Assembly (NCBI GenBank): GCA_048158365.1
Contig: JBLLNL010000008.1
DNA length: 64,000 nt
From: Azoarcus_F sp048158365
Lineage (GTDB): Bacteria; Pseudomonadota; Gammaproteobacteria; Burkholderiales; Rhodocyclaceae
Strand: one strand, 5' to 3'
Shown here: positions 37,849-45,701 of the stretch, one piece after another
Numbering within the stretch: position 1 is the first letter of the stretch
How the letters are laid out: every line of letters starts with the position of its first letter
Position numbers and translations under genes: made by a program
The notes under the pieces: model-generated
Databases searched by the model: none
Told to the model about the DNA's origin: nothing
What the model saw: only the letters and a program-made list of their open reading frames with translations

Positions 37849-40716
37849 ATGAGCCTTGCCCTGATCGTGATGCTGCCCTTTCTGGGGGCGGTGCTGCCCG
37901 CACTGATGATTCGTGCCGGTCGTAACGCATGCGCGATTGCGACCGGTTCGGTCACGCTGCTGGCGCTGGCCTTGTTGTTCGGTCATGCACCGAAGATCCT
38001 GGCGGGCGAGATCCTGTGGGTTGGCTGGAACTGGTTGCCGTCGCTCGGGCTCAATGTCCATTTCTTCCTGGACGGGCTCGGCTTTCTGTTCGCTACGCTG
38101 ATTCTCGGCATCGGCCTGCTGATCATCATCTACGCCCGGTTCTACCTTGCCAAGGAAGATCCGATGGGCAATTTCTACACCTATCTGTTGCTCTTCCAGG
38201 GCGCGATGGTCGGGATCGTGCTGTCGGACAATGTGCTGCTGCTGCTGATCTTCTGGGAATTGACCAGCCTGTCGTCTTTCCTGTTGATCGGTTTCTGGCG
38301 GCATTTGCCGGAGGGTCGGCAGGGTGCGCGCATGGCGCTCGTGGTCACCGGCGGCGGAGGCCTGTCGCTGATCGCAGGCATGCTGATTCTCGGGAACATC
38401 GCCGGTTCCTACGATCTGACCGTGATACTGCTCAGTGCGGATGTGATCCAGGCCTCCCCGCTGTACCTGCCTGCACTGCTACTGATCCTGGGCGGGTGCT
38501 TCGCGAAGAGCGCGCAGTTTCCGTTCCACTTCTGGCTGCCGCACGCGATGGCGGCGCCGACCCCGGTGTCCGCCTATCTGCACTCGGCCACGATGGTCAA
38601 GGCGGGGATCTTCCTGATGGCGCGGCTGTGGCCGGTGCTGGCCGGCACCGACGCCTGGTTCTACATGGTGGCGACCACCGGCCTGGTCACGATGGTGCTC
38701 GCCGCCGGCATCGCGTTGTTCAAGGATGACCTGAAAGGTCTGCTCGCGTTCTCGACCGTGAGCCATCTGGGCCTGGTGACGATGCTGCTCGGCTTCGGCA
38801 CGCCGATGGCGGCGGTGGCGGCGGTGTTCCACATCATCAATCATGCGACCTTCAAGGCGGCGCTGTTCATGAACGCCGGCATCATCGACCACGAGACCGG
38901 TACGCGCGACATCCGGCGTCTGGGCGGACTGATGTTACTGATGCCGATCACCGCAACGCTGGCAATGGTGGCCGCGGCCTCGATGGCCGGCGTGGTTCCG
39001 CTCAACGGTTTCCTGTCCAAGGAGATGATGCTCGAGGAGGCGGCCCACACCGCGTGGGCGGGTCAGGGCTGGTTGATCCCGCTGTTCGCGACCGTGGGTG
39101 CGGTATTCTCGGTGGCCTACTCCTTCCGCTATATCGCGCATGTGTTTCTCGGTGCGCCGCGTACCGACTATCCGCGCACCCCGCATGACCCGCCCGCAGG
39201 CATGTGGCTGCCACCGGCCCTGCTGGTCGGGCTGGTGGTCGCGATCGGCCTGTTCCCGGAGGCGATGGTCGGCGCGCTGGTACGGGCCACGTCGCGCGCG
39301 GTCATCGGTGGGCCGCCGCCCGAGTTCCATCTGTCCCTGTGGCATGGTTTCACGCCGGCCCTGTTCATGTCGGTGATCGCCTTGGTGGCAGGGCTGTTCG
39401 CGCTATCGCGCTATCGGCGGATCCGCGCCCGCTGGGAGGCGGGTCCGCATCCGGACGCGAAGACGATGTTCGATCGCGTAATGGCCGGCGTCGTCGGTGC
39501 GAGCCGCGGCTTTACGCATGGACTGCACAACGGTTCGCTGCAGCGCTATGTCGCGGTGATGCTGTCGGCGATCGTCGTGCTGGGGGCGGCGGCCTTCTTC
39601 GGCTCGTCGCACCTGCCGGGAGCGCGCGAACTCCAGGCCGCGCCGGCGGCGCTGTGGGTTGCATGGCTGCTGCTGGTGTCGGCCTGTCTGGGGGCGGTGC
39701 TGCTGCATCGCCAGCGCCTGCTGGCGGTGTTGGTGGTCGGCGTCGTCGGTCTGATCGTGTCGGTCGGCTTCGTCTATCTGTCGGCCCCCGATCTGGCCAT
39801 GACCCAGATCTCGGTCGAGGTCGGCACGGTGATCCTGATCCTGCTTGCGCTGTATTTCCTGCCCAAGGAGACGCCCCGCGAGAGCGGCCGCGGCCGCCAC
39901 TGGCGCGATGCGGTACTGGCGACGCTGGTCGGCGTCGGCGTCGGCGGACTGAGCTGGGCGATGATGACCCGCGACTTCGAGACCCTGTCCGGGTTCTACC
40001 TGAAACAGTCGGTGCCGGGCGGTGGCGGGACCAACGTGGTGAACGTGATTCTGGTGGATTTCCGTGGCTTCGATACCTTCGGAGAGATCATCGTGCTCGG
40101 TGTGGCCGCCCTGGCGATCTTCGCGCTGCTCGACGGTGCGGTGCGCGGCAACGCCGGACGGCGCCTCAGCGCGTGGCGCCCGGATTTTGCGGTGTCGGCC
40201 GATCGTCACCCGATGATGATGGTGATTGCGACACGCGTGATGCTGCCGCTCGCGTTGATCGTCGCGGCCTACATCTTCCTGCGCGGTCACAACATGCCGG
40301 GCGGTGGGTTCATTGCCGGCCTGGTCGTGTCGATCGCGCTGATCATGCAGTACATGGCGAGCGGTTTCGGCTGGGCCGCGCAGCGCATGAGGATCGATTA
40401 CCACGCGATGATCGGTGCCGGCGTGCTGATCGCGGCAGCGACCGGCATCTTTTCGATGTCGCTCGGCTATCCCTTTCTGACCAGTGCCTTCGATCACTTC
40501 CATCTGCCGATCGTCGGTGAGTTCGAACTGGCCAGTGCGATGGCTTTCGATACCGGCGTCTTTCTCGCGGTGGTCGGCGCAGTGATGCTCGCGCTCGCGA
40601 ACCTGTCGCGTCTCGGCCGGCGTGTCGGTCTGGCGCCGGTAAACGAGGCGCCGATGGACATGGACCCATCGATCGGGCGTCGCGCCCGCAACAGGAACGA
40701 GGGAAGCTCGAAATGA
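37849..40716 (+). CDS. mrpA: Mrp cation/H+ antiporter subunit A fused to B (operon 1)
   Basis: Largest subunit of the multi-subunit Na+(K+)/H+ antiporter, 955 residues and about 20 or more membrane helices. The N-terminal NuoL/ND5-like part carries the key glutamate in IFWELTSLSSFLL and lysine in FAKSAQFPFHFWLPHAM (both conserved from complex I), then SAYLHSATMVKAGIFLMARL. The C-terminal 200 residues are MrpB-like (FLRGHNMPGGGFIAGLVVSIAL, about 815-836). Such AB fusions define the six-gene group 2 Mrp operons. A 4-codon frame (ATG 37838) overlaps its start. Confidence 0.94.
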   Translation: MSLALIVMLPFLGAVLPALMIRAGRNACAIATGSVTLLALALLFGHAPKILAGEILWVGWNWLPSLGLNVHFFLDGLGFLFATLILGIGLLIIIYARFYLAKEDPMGNFYTYLLLFQGAMVGIVLSDNVLLLLIFWELTSLSSFLLIGFWRHLPEGRQGARMALVVTGGGGLSLIAGMLILGNIAGSYDLTVILLSADVIQASPLYLPALLLILGGCFAKSAQFPFHFWLPHAMAAPTPVSAYLHSATMVKAGIFLMARLWPVLAGTDAWFYMVATTGLVTMVLAAGIALFKDDLKGLLAFSTVSHLGLVTMLLGFGTPMAAVAAVFHIINHATFKAALFMNAGIIDHETGTRDIRRLGGLMLLMPITATLAMVAAASMAGVVPLNGFLSKEMMLEEAAHTAWAGQGWLIPLFATVGAVFSVAYSFRYIAHVFLGAPRTDYPRTPHDPPAGMWLPPALLVGLVVAIGLFPEAMVGALVRATSRAVIGGPPPEFHLSLWHGFTPALFMSVIALVAGLFALSRYRRIRARWEAGPHPDAKTMFDRVMAGVVGASRGFTHGLHNGSLQRYVAVMLSAIVVLGAAAFFGSSHLPGARELQAAPAALWVAWLLLVSACLGAVLLHRQRLLAVLVVGVVGLIVSVGFVYLSAPDLAMTQISVEVGTVILILLALYFLPKETPRESGRGRHWRDAVLATLVGVGVGGLSWAMMTRDFETLSGFYLKQSVPGGGGTNVVNVILVDFRGFDTFGEIIVLGVAALAIFALLDGAVRGNAGRRLSAWRPDFAVSADRHPMMMVIATRVMLPLALIVAAYIFLRGHNMPGGGFIAGLVVSIALIMQYMASGFGWAAQRMRIDYHAMIGAGVLIAAATGIFSMSLGYPFLTSAFDHFHLPIVGEFELASAMAFDTGVFLAVVGAVMLALANLSRLGRRVGLAPVNEAPMDMDPSIGRRARNRNEGSSK

Positions 40717-40766
40717 ACCGACGCTCACGCGCACGCTGCACGACGCCCGCCGGGGAGGTCTAGGAC

Positions 40767-41138
40767 ATGGAGTTCATCGTCGCCAGTGCGATCGGTGTGA
40801 TGATGGCCACCGGCGTGTATCTGCTCTTGCGCGCACGCACGTTTCCGGTGGTCCTGGGCTTGTCGCTGATGACTTATGCGGTCAACCTGTTCCTGTTCGT
40901 CACCGGTCGTCTGGCGGTGAATCTGCCGCCGGTGATCAGGGATGGTGCCACCGCTTATGCCGATCCGTTGCCGCAGGCGCTGGTGCTGACCGCGATCGTG
41001 ATCTCCTTCGGCATGACCGCGGTGATCGTCGTGATGGCCTTGCGCGCCTACCTGGAATCCGGGTCGGACCATGTGGATCTCGGCGATGGGGGGCCTGGCA
41101 AGTCGTCCGCAGGCGGGCAGACCCGGGAGTCGGCATGA
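40767..41138 (+). CDS. mrpC: Mrp antiporter subunit C (operon 1)
   Basis: NuoK-like membrane subunit of 123 residues with three helices. FPVVLGLSLMTYAVNLFLFVTGRL and ADPLPQALVLTAIVISFGMTAV are the MrpC/NuoK hallmarks, including the membrane-embedded Asn. The acidic/glycine-rich tail after residue 98 is soluble. Its stop overlaps mrpD (ATGA). Confidence 0.93.
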   Translation: MEFIVASAIGVMMATGVYLLLRARTFPVVLGLSLMTYAVNLFLFVTGRLAVNLPPVIRDGATAYADPLPQALVLTAIVISFGMTAVIVVMALRAYLESGSDHVDLGDGGPGKSSAGGQTRESA

Positions 41139-42655
41139 ATCACTGGCTGATCCTGCCGATTCTGGTGCCGGCACTGATCGCGCCGCTGATCGCACTGGCG
41201 ATGCGCTACGACATCGTGCTTGCGCGCATCTTCTCGGTGGCGTCCTCGGTGCTGCTGCTGATGCTGTCCCTGATCCTGCTGCCAATGGCCGGGGACGGGA
41301 CGATCCTGACCTATTCGCTCGGAAACTGGGCGGCACCCTTCGGCATCGTGCTGGTGCTCGACCGCCTGTCGGCGATGCTGCTGGTGCTGACCTCGGTACT
41401 GGGGCTGCTGGTGCTGCTGTACTCGTTGAATGGCTGGGACAAGCGCGGACGCCATTTCCACTCCATCTACCAGTTTCAGTTGATGGGCATCAACGGCGCC
41501 TTTCTGACCGGTGATTTCTTCAACCTGTTCGTGTTCTTCGAGGTGTTGCTGATCGCCTCGTACGGGCTGATGGTGCACGGCGGTGGCGCCGCCAGGGTGC
41601 GGGCGGGCGTGCAGTACGTGATCGTGAATCTGGTCGGCTCGTCGCTGTTCCTGATCGCGGTCGGTCTGATCTACAGCGTCACCGGAACCTTGAACATGGC
41701 CGACCTGGCCTCGCTGGTGGGGCAGGTGCCTCCGGGAGACCAGGCCTTGCTCCGCACCGGAGCCTTGCTGTTGCTGCTGGTGTTCGGGATCAAGGCGGCC
41801 CTGGTGCCGGTGCATTTCTGGTTGCCGGGTACCTATGCGAATGCGCCGGCGCCGGTGGCCGCGCTTTTCGCGATCATGACCAAGGTCGGCGCCTATTCCA
41901 TTATCCGCATGTACACCCTCGCATTCGGCGACGCGGCGGGCGAGCTCGCGTGGTTGGCGGCGCCGTGGCTGATGCCGGCGGCGCTGGTCACGCTGGTGGT
42001 GGGCATGGTCGGCGTGCTGGCGTCGCGCGCGCTCGGACAGATGGTCAGTTTCGCGGTGATCGGTTCGATGGGTACCTTGCTGATCGCGGTCGCCTTGTTC
42101 ACCCCGCCTGCGATGTCTGCCGCGCTGTACTACCTGCTGCATTCCACGCTCGCCGCGGCGGCGTTGTTCCTGATCGTCGGCTTGATCGCAGAGCGCCGCG
42201 CCGATCAGGGCGACGCGATCGTCGTGGCCCCGCGCTTCGTCCAGGACGGGCTTCTGGCGAGTCTGTTCTTTCTCGGTGCGATTGCGATGACCGGCTTGCC
42301 GCCGCTGTCCGGTTTCGTCGGGAAGCTGCTGATTCTCGACGGCGCCCGCGATGCACCGGTGGCGGTGTGGGTCTGGGCGAGCATCCTGATCACATCGCTG
42401 CTGGCCATCATCGGTTTTGCCCGTGCCGGCAGTACCATCTTCTGGAAGAGTGCGTCGGTCGAGGGCATGCTCAGGGTCAGGCGCTTGACGGCGTCCGTGC
42501 TGCCGCTGGTTTCGATCGGATTTCTGCTGGGCGGTAGCATCGCGCTGACCGTCTTCGCAGGACCGGTCACCGGCTATCTGGACGCGACCGCGCTACAGTT
42601 GTTCGCTCCGTCGAACTATATCGAGGCCGTGCTCGGGCCGGGCTGGAGGGATTGA
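41135..42655 (+). CDS. mrpD: Mrp antiporter subunit D (operon 1)
   Basis: Antiporter-like NuoM/N homologue, 506 residues and about 14 helices. The proton-channel residues appear in FNLFVFFEVLLIASYGLMV (Glu) and FGIKAALVPVHFWLPGTYANAPAPVAALFA (Lys), followed by ALFAIMTKVGAYSIIR. It assembles with A, C and the small subunits in the inner membrane. The downstream mrpE ribosome site lies inside its last codons. Confidence 0.93.
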   Translation: MNHWLILPILVPALIAPLIALAMRYDIVLARIFSVASSVLLLMLSLILLPMAGDGTILTYSLGNWAAPFGIVLVLDRLSAMLLVLTSVLGLLVLLYSLNGWDKRGRHFHSIYQFQLMGINGAFLTGDFFNLFVFFEVLLIASYGLMVHGGGAARVRAGVQYVIVNLVGSSLFLIAVGLIYSVTGTLNMADLASLVGQVPPGDQALLRTGALLLLLVFGIKAALVPVHFWLPGTYANAPAPVAALFAIMTKVGAYSIIRMYTLAFGDAAGELAWLAAPWLMPAALVTLVVGMVGVLASRALGQMVSFAVIGSMGTLLIAVALFTPPAMSAALYYLLHSTLAAAALFLIVGLIAERRADQGDAIVVAPRFVQDGLLASLFFLGAIAMTGLPPLSGFVGKLLILDGARDAPVAVWVWASILITSLLAIIGFARAGSTIFWKSASVEGMLRVRRLTASVLPLVSIGFLLGGSIALTVFAGPVTGYLDATALQLFAPSNYIEAVLGPGWRD

Positions 42656-42657
42656 TC

Positions 42658-43176
42658 GTGGCTGCAAGCAAGGATGACCGGACTTTCATGCAGCGCTGGC
42701 TGCCACACCCGCTGCTGTCGGTGGTGCTGGTGGCGGTCTGGATGTTGTTGCTCAACAATTTCACGATGGGAGGGCTGGTGATAGGCGGTGTGCTCGGGAT
42801 CGTGATCCCGATCATCACCAGTAGCTTCTGGCCTGGCCGCCCGCCGATCCGCGCTTATGGGCGAGCGTTTGCGTTCATGCTGTTGGTCGCGCGTGATGTG
42901 GTGGTCGCCAACATCCATGTGGCGCGCCTGATCCTGTTCAAGCCCCCCGTCCAGTTGCGCTCGCGCTGGGTGACCGTGCCGCTGGAACTGACCTCACCCG
43001 AGGCGATCACGGTGCTCGCCGGGACCATCACGATGACGCCTGGAACGGTCAGCAGCGATCTCTCGGCCGACGGCCGAAGCCTGCTGGTGCACTGCCTGGA
43101 CGCGCCCGATGCGGAAGCCGCAGTGCTCGAAATGAAGACCCGTTACGAGGCCCGTCTCCGGAGGATTTTTCCATGA
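42658..43176 (+). CDS. mrpE: Mrp antiporter subunit E (operon 1)
   Basis: Small membrane subunit of 172 residues with two or three N-terminal helices and a soluble C-terminal domain (about 95-172) containing TVLAGTITMTPGTVSSDLSADGRSLLVHCLDA, the MrpE signature. Start: GTG 42658 lies 7 bases after GGAGGG; a TTG two codons earlier is less well placed. Its stop overlaps mrpF by 4 bases. Confidence 0.92.
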   Translation: MAASKDDRTFMQRWLPHPLLSVVLVAVWMLLLNNFTMGGLVIGGVLGIVIPIITSSFWPGRPPIRAYGRAFAFMLLVARDVVVANIHVARLILFKPPVQLRSRWVTVPLELTSPEAITVLAGTITMTPGTVSSDLSADGRSLLVHCLDAPDAEAAVLEMKTRYEARLRRIFP

Positions 43177-43442
43177 TCGAGTACGCACTCGTTTTTGGCT
43201 ATTTCGCGGTGTCGCTGGCCTTGCTGTTCAATCTGTGGCGGCTCGTGCTCGGACCGACCCTGATGGATCGGGTTCTGGCGGTCGACACCATGGTTATCAA
43301 CGTGATTGCGCTCGTGATTCTGTATGGTATTCAGCAGCGAACGACGATCTATTTCGAGGCCGCATTGCTGCTTGCGATGTTCGGTTTCATATCGACCGTC
43401 GCCTATTGCCGCTTCGTGTTGCGCGGCGACATCATCGAGTGA
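43173..43442 (+). CDS. mrpF: Mrp antiporter subunit F (operon 1)
   Basis: Three-helix subunit of 89 residues. The LVLGPTLMDRVLAVDTMVINVIAL segment with its conserved Pro, Asp-Arg and Asp is diagnostic of MrpF. The last helix AALLLAMFGFISTVAYCRFVLRG ends near the stop. It is coupled to mrpE by an ATGA overlap; mrpG follows after 7 bases. Confidence 0.92.
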   Translation: MIEYALVFGYFAVSLALLFNLWRLVLGPTLMDRVLAVDTMVINVIALVILYGIQQRTTIYFEAALLLAMFGFISTVAYCRFVLRGDIIE

Positions 43443-43449
43443 GCACGCC

Positions 43450-43854
43450 ATGAACTTCCTGTTCGAACTGATCGTTTCGTCGCTGATCGTGCTCGGTGCC
43501 ATCTTTGCGCTGGTCGGCTCACTCGGCCTGGTGAAGCTGCCCGATCTGATGACCCGGCTGCATGCGCCGACCAAGGCGACCACGCTCGGCGTGGGCGGCG
43601 CGCTGGGTGCGTCGATGCTTTACTTCCTGTGGGGTGAGGGCACACTGTCCATCCATGAGGTGCTGATCAGCATCTTCCTGTTCATGACCGCACCGATCAC
43701 CGCGCACTTCATCGCCAAGGCGCACCTGCACCTGAACCTGGGCCTTGTGCGGAACCTGCCGCCGACCGGACGGGAAGGCGGATGGAGTACCTTCGAAGTC
43801 GCACCCGAACCTGATTCCGGCGACGACGATTCGGTCGAGCGACCGCGCGGCTGA
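43450..43854 (+). CDS. mrpG: Mrp antiporter subunit G (operon 1)
   Basis: Three-helix subunit of 134 residues. LGLVKLPDLMTRLHAPTKATTLGVGGALG is the MrpG signature (RLPDxxxRxHAxxKAxTLG). The C-terminal 35 residues are polar and acidic (PEPDSGDDDSVE), longer than in operon 2. The start is ATG 43450. A seven-T run (43855-43861) follows the stop without a strong hairpin, so termination of operon 1 is unclear. Confidence 0.92.
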   Translation: MNFLFELIVSSLIVLGAIFALVGSLGLVKLPDLMTRLHAPTKATTLGVGGALGASMLYFLWGEGTLSIHEVLISIFLFMTAPITAHFIAKAHLHLNLGLVRNLPPTGREGGWSTFEVAPEPDSGDDDSVERPRG

Positions 43855-43888
43855 TTTTTTTGGTGAAGCATGACTGACTGGAATCGTG

Positions 43889-45106
43889 ATGGTTGAGAAG
43901 TCCGAACCCAAGGACAAGGATGAGGCGCACAGCAGTGCATCGGCCGGCGGCCGACGCAAGCTCGGAGTGAGCCGGCCCACGGCCGACGCGCCCCTGCGCA
44001 CCGATCGACGCGGTGTGCGCACCCGCTTCAAACCGGAAGGACTGAAACCGCCTCGTCGTGCGCCGGCTGAATCGTCCGGCGAGGAAAGCGCGAAGGCAGG
44101 CCTCGCGTCAGACGGCGATCGTCGTTCGCAAACCCGTGTGGAGGGCGGCGCCCCGGCCGAGCGCGGCGCAAGATCCAAGAGAAGCGCCGGAACCGAACGC
44201 AGCACGCGGAGCGAACGCGACAGGCGCCCCAGTCCCTCTGTCCCGGGTGCGGGCCGCGTCCGCAGCGAAGGCGTGCGACGCGCGCAATCCGACAGCGAGC
44301 GTGGCGCGCGCAATCAGGACCCGCGCCGCGCCAGCACTGAGCGCGGGTCGCCTGACGTGACACCACGTACCAACCAGGCCGAAGGCGTTCGTCTGTCCAA
44401 GGTCATGGCCGAACGCGGTCTGTGCTCTCGGCGCGAGGCGGATGCGATCATTGAGCGAGGCTGGGTGTTCGTGAATGGAACGAGGGTCTGCGAACTTGGC
44501 ATACGCATCGATCCCGCTGCGGACATCGAACTCGCACCCGAGGCCGAAAAGCGGCAGGCGCAACAGGTCACGATGCTGCTGCACAAGCCGGTCGGCTATG
44601 TATCGGGCCAGCCTGAACCGGGTTACGAGCCGGCCGTTGCACTGATTGGCGCCGACAACCAGTTCGACCGTGATACCGCAGCCCCTTTCCACCCATCTCA
44701 GCTGCGCGGACTGGCGCCGGCCGGGCGGCTGGACATCGATTCGACCGGTCTGCTGGTGCTGACCCAGAATGGCCGCATTGCCCGTCAGCTGATCGGTGAC
44801 GACTCTAAGGTGGAGAAGGAATACATCGTCCGGGTCGAGGGGGGGCTGGACGATCGCGATCTCGCAAGGCTCAACCATGGTCTGGAACTCGACGGGCGCA
44901 AGCTACGCCCCGCCAAGGTCGAATGGCTCAACGACGATCAGCTCCGCTTCGTGCTTCGCGAGGGGCGCAAGCGGCAGATCAGGCGGATGTGCGAACTGGT
45001 CGGCCTGCGGGTGGTCGGACTCAAGCGTGTCAGGATCGGAAACGTCCGCCTCGGAGACCTCCCGCTCGGCCACTGGCGCTTACTGCGTCCGGATGAACGG
45101 TTCTGA
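43889..45106 (+). CDS. RluF-like 23S rRNA pseudouridine synthase with long disordered N-terminal extension
   Basis: RsuA/RluB/F-family enzyme isomerising uridine in large-subunit rRNA. The enzyme begins only at about residue 167: S4 RNA-binding domain (RLSKVMAERGLCSRREADAII), then the catalytic domain with LLHKPVGYVSGQ, nucleophile D282 in AGRLDIDSTG and REGRKRQIRRMCELVGL. The first 165 residues are low-complexity, rich in Arg, Ser, Glu and Ala (RSERDRRPSPS, SERGARNQDPRR), probably disordered and RNA-binding. RluF versus RluB specificity is not settled; GLKRVRIGNVRLGDLPLG resembles RluF. Start: ATG 43889, one codon after an alternative GTG. Confidence 0.87.
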   Translation: MVEKSEPKDKDEAHSSASAGGRRKLGVSRPTADAPLRTDRRGVRTRFKPEGLKPPRRAPAESSGEESAKAGLASDGDRRSQTRVEGGAPAERGARSKRSAGTERSTRSERDRRPSPSVPGAGRVRSEGVRRAQSDSERGARNQDPRRASTERGSPDVTPRTNQAEGVRLSKVMAERGLCSRREADAIIERGWVFVNGTRVCELGIRIDPAADIELAPEAEKRQAQQVTMLLHKPVGYVSGQPEPGYEPAVALIGADNQFDRDTAAPFHPSQLRGLAPAGRLDIDSTGLLVLTQNGRIARQLIGDDSKVEKEYIVRVEGGLDDRDLARLNHGLELDGRKLRPAKVEWLNDDQLRFVLREGRKRQIRRMCELVGLRVVGLKRVRIGNVRLGDLPLGHWRLLRPDERF

Positions 45107-45163
45107 GCCCGCACCCGACCTGTTGCCAATCCGGCGAACTTTCAGCGGGCGCGGCGCGGTGGC

Positions 45164-45367
45164 TTACCCCGCCTTGCCCTTCGCCCGATTTCTCCCAGGC
45201 AGCATGGTATCGACGATGCCGGATTCCTCGGTGAAATGCCCTTCCAGCGGACATGCCCGACCCGGCGGGCAATCGTGTTCGCGTGCGCATTCAGACTGCG
45301 TTTCATCGAGAAGAACCATCTCGCGTACAGCTTCGCAACGCCCGACCGGGGAATCGAAAAAGCACAT
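45164..45367 (-). CDS. Small cysteine-rich hypothetical protein
   Basis: A 67-residue minus-strand frame beginning MCFFDSPVGRCEAVREM at ATG 45367, with GGAGAG five bases upstream on that strand. The Cys pattern (ECAREHDCPPGRACPLEGHF) looks selected: four cysteines and two histidines in about 20 residues could hold a metal or Fe-S cluster. It lies alone between the pseudouridine synthase and the second Mrp operon. I do not recognise a named family. An overlapping 83-codon plus-strand frame is less protein-like. Confidence 0.55.
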   Translation of the reverse strand: MCFFDSPVGRCEAVREMVLLDETQSECAREHDCPPGRACPLEGHFTEESGIVDTMLPGRNRAKGKAG

Positions 45368-45379
45368 GACACTCTCCAC

Positions 45380-45662
45380 GGTTGCAACATCTTTCCACTC
45401 TGTTCAAGTCTAGGCTTTTGCGCCGGGTTTGCTGCGCTCGAGCCCATGTCGTTGACAAATCTCAACAAAAGTCGGGGCCACCATTGATGTTTTCCCTATT
45501 GAATGCCCTGCATCTGATCGGGCAGACTAAGAGGCTCGCCCAAGCAGCCAGCGAATGATCCCCCGGGAACCGTTGCACTGATGGACCGGTCGCACGTGTC
45601 GCTGACAGGTCCTCGGGCGTTGATTGATGCGCTGGTCGGCGTTCAGATTGGGAGGAAAACGG
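45380..45662. other. Intergenic region before the second Mrp operon
   Basis: About 280 bases without a supported gene. On the minus strand TAGACT near 45411 could be part of the promoter for the small Cys-rich gene. I cannot place a convincing plus-strand promoter for the Mrp operon. No terminator is visible for the upstream pseudouridine synthase. Confidence 0.3.
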
Positions 45663-45701
45663 ATGCGAACTTCAGATCGCCGGCGGAGTGACCGATGCTG
45701 A
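45663..45701 (+). CDS. Upstream ORF of 12 codons overlapping the mrpA2 start
   Basis: ATG 45663 sits 7 bases after GGAGG and encodes MRTSDRRRSDRC, stopping at 45699-45701, 7 bases inside the next gene in another frame. The ribosome site is stronger than that of mrpA2 itself, suggesting a leader ORF that couples or limits translation of the operon. Confidence 0.4.
   Translation: MRTSDRRRSDRC

Noticed and set aside
45236..45487. 83-codon plus-strand frame MPFQRTCPTRR...
   Set aside because: It overlaps the minus-strand Cys-rich gene, lacks a ribosome site and has no protein-like pattern.
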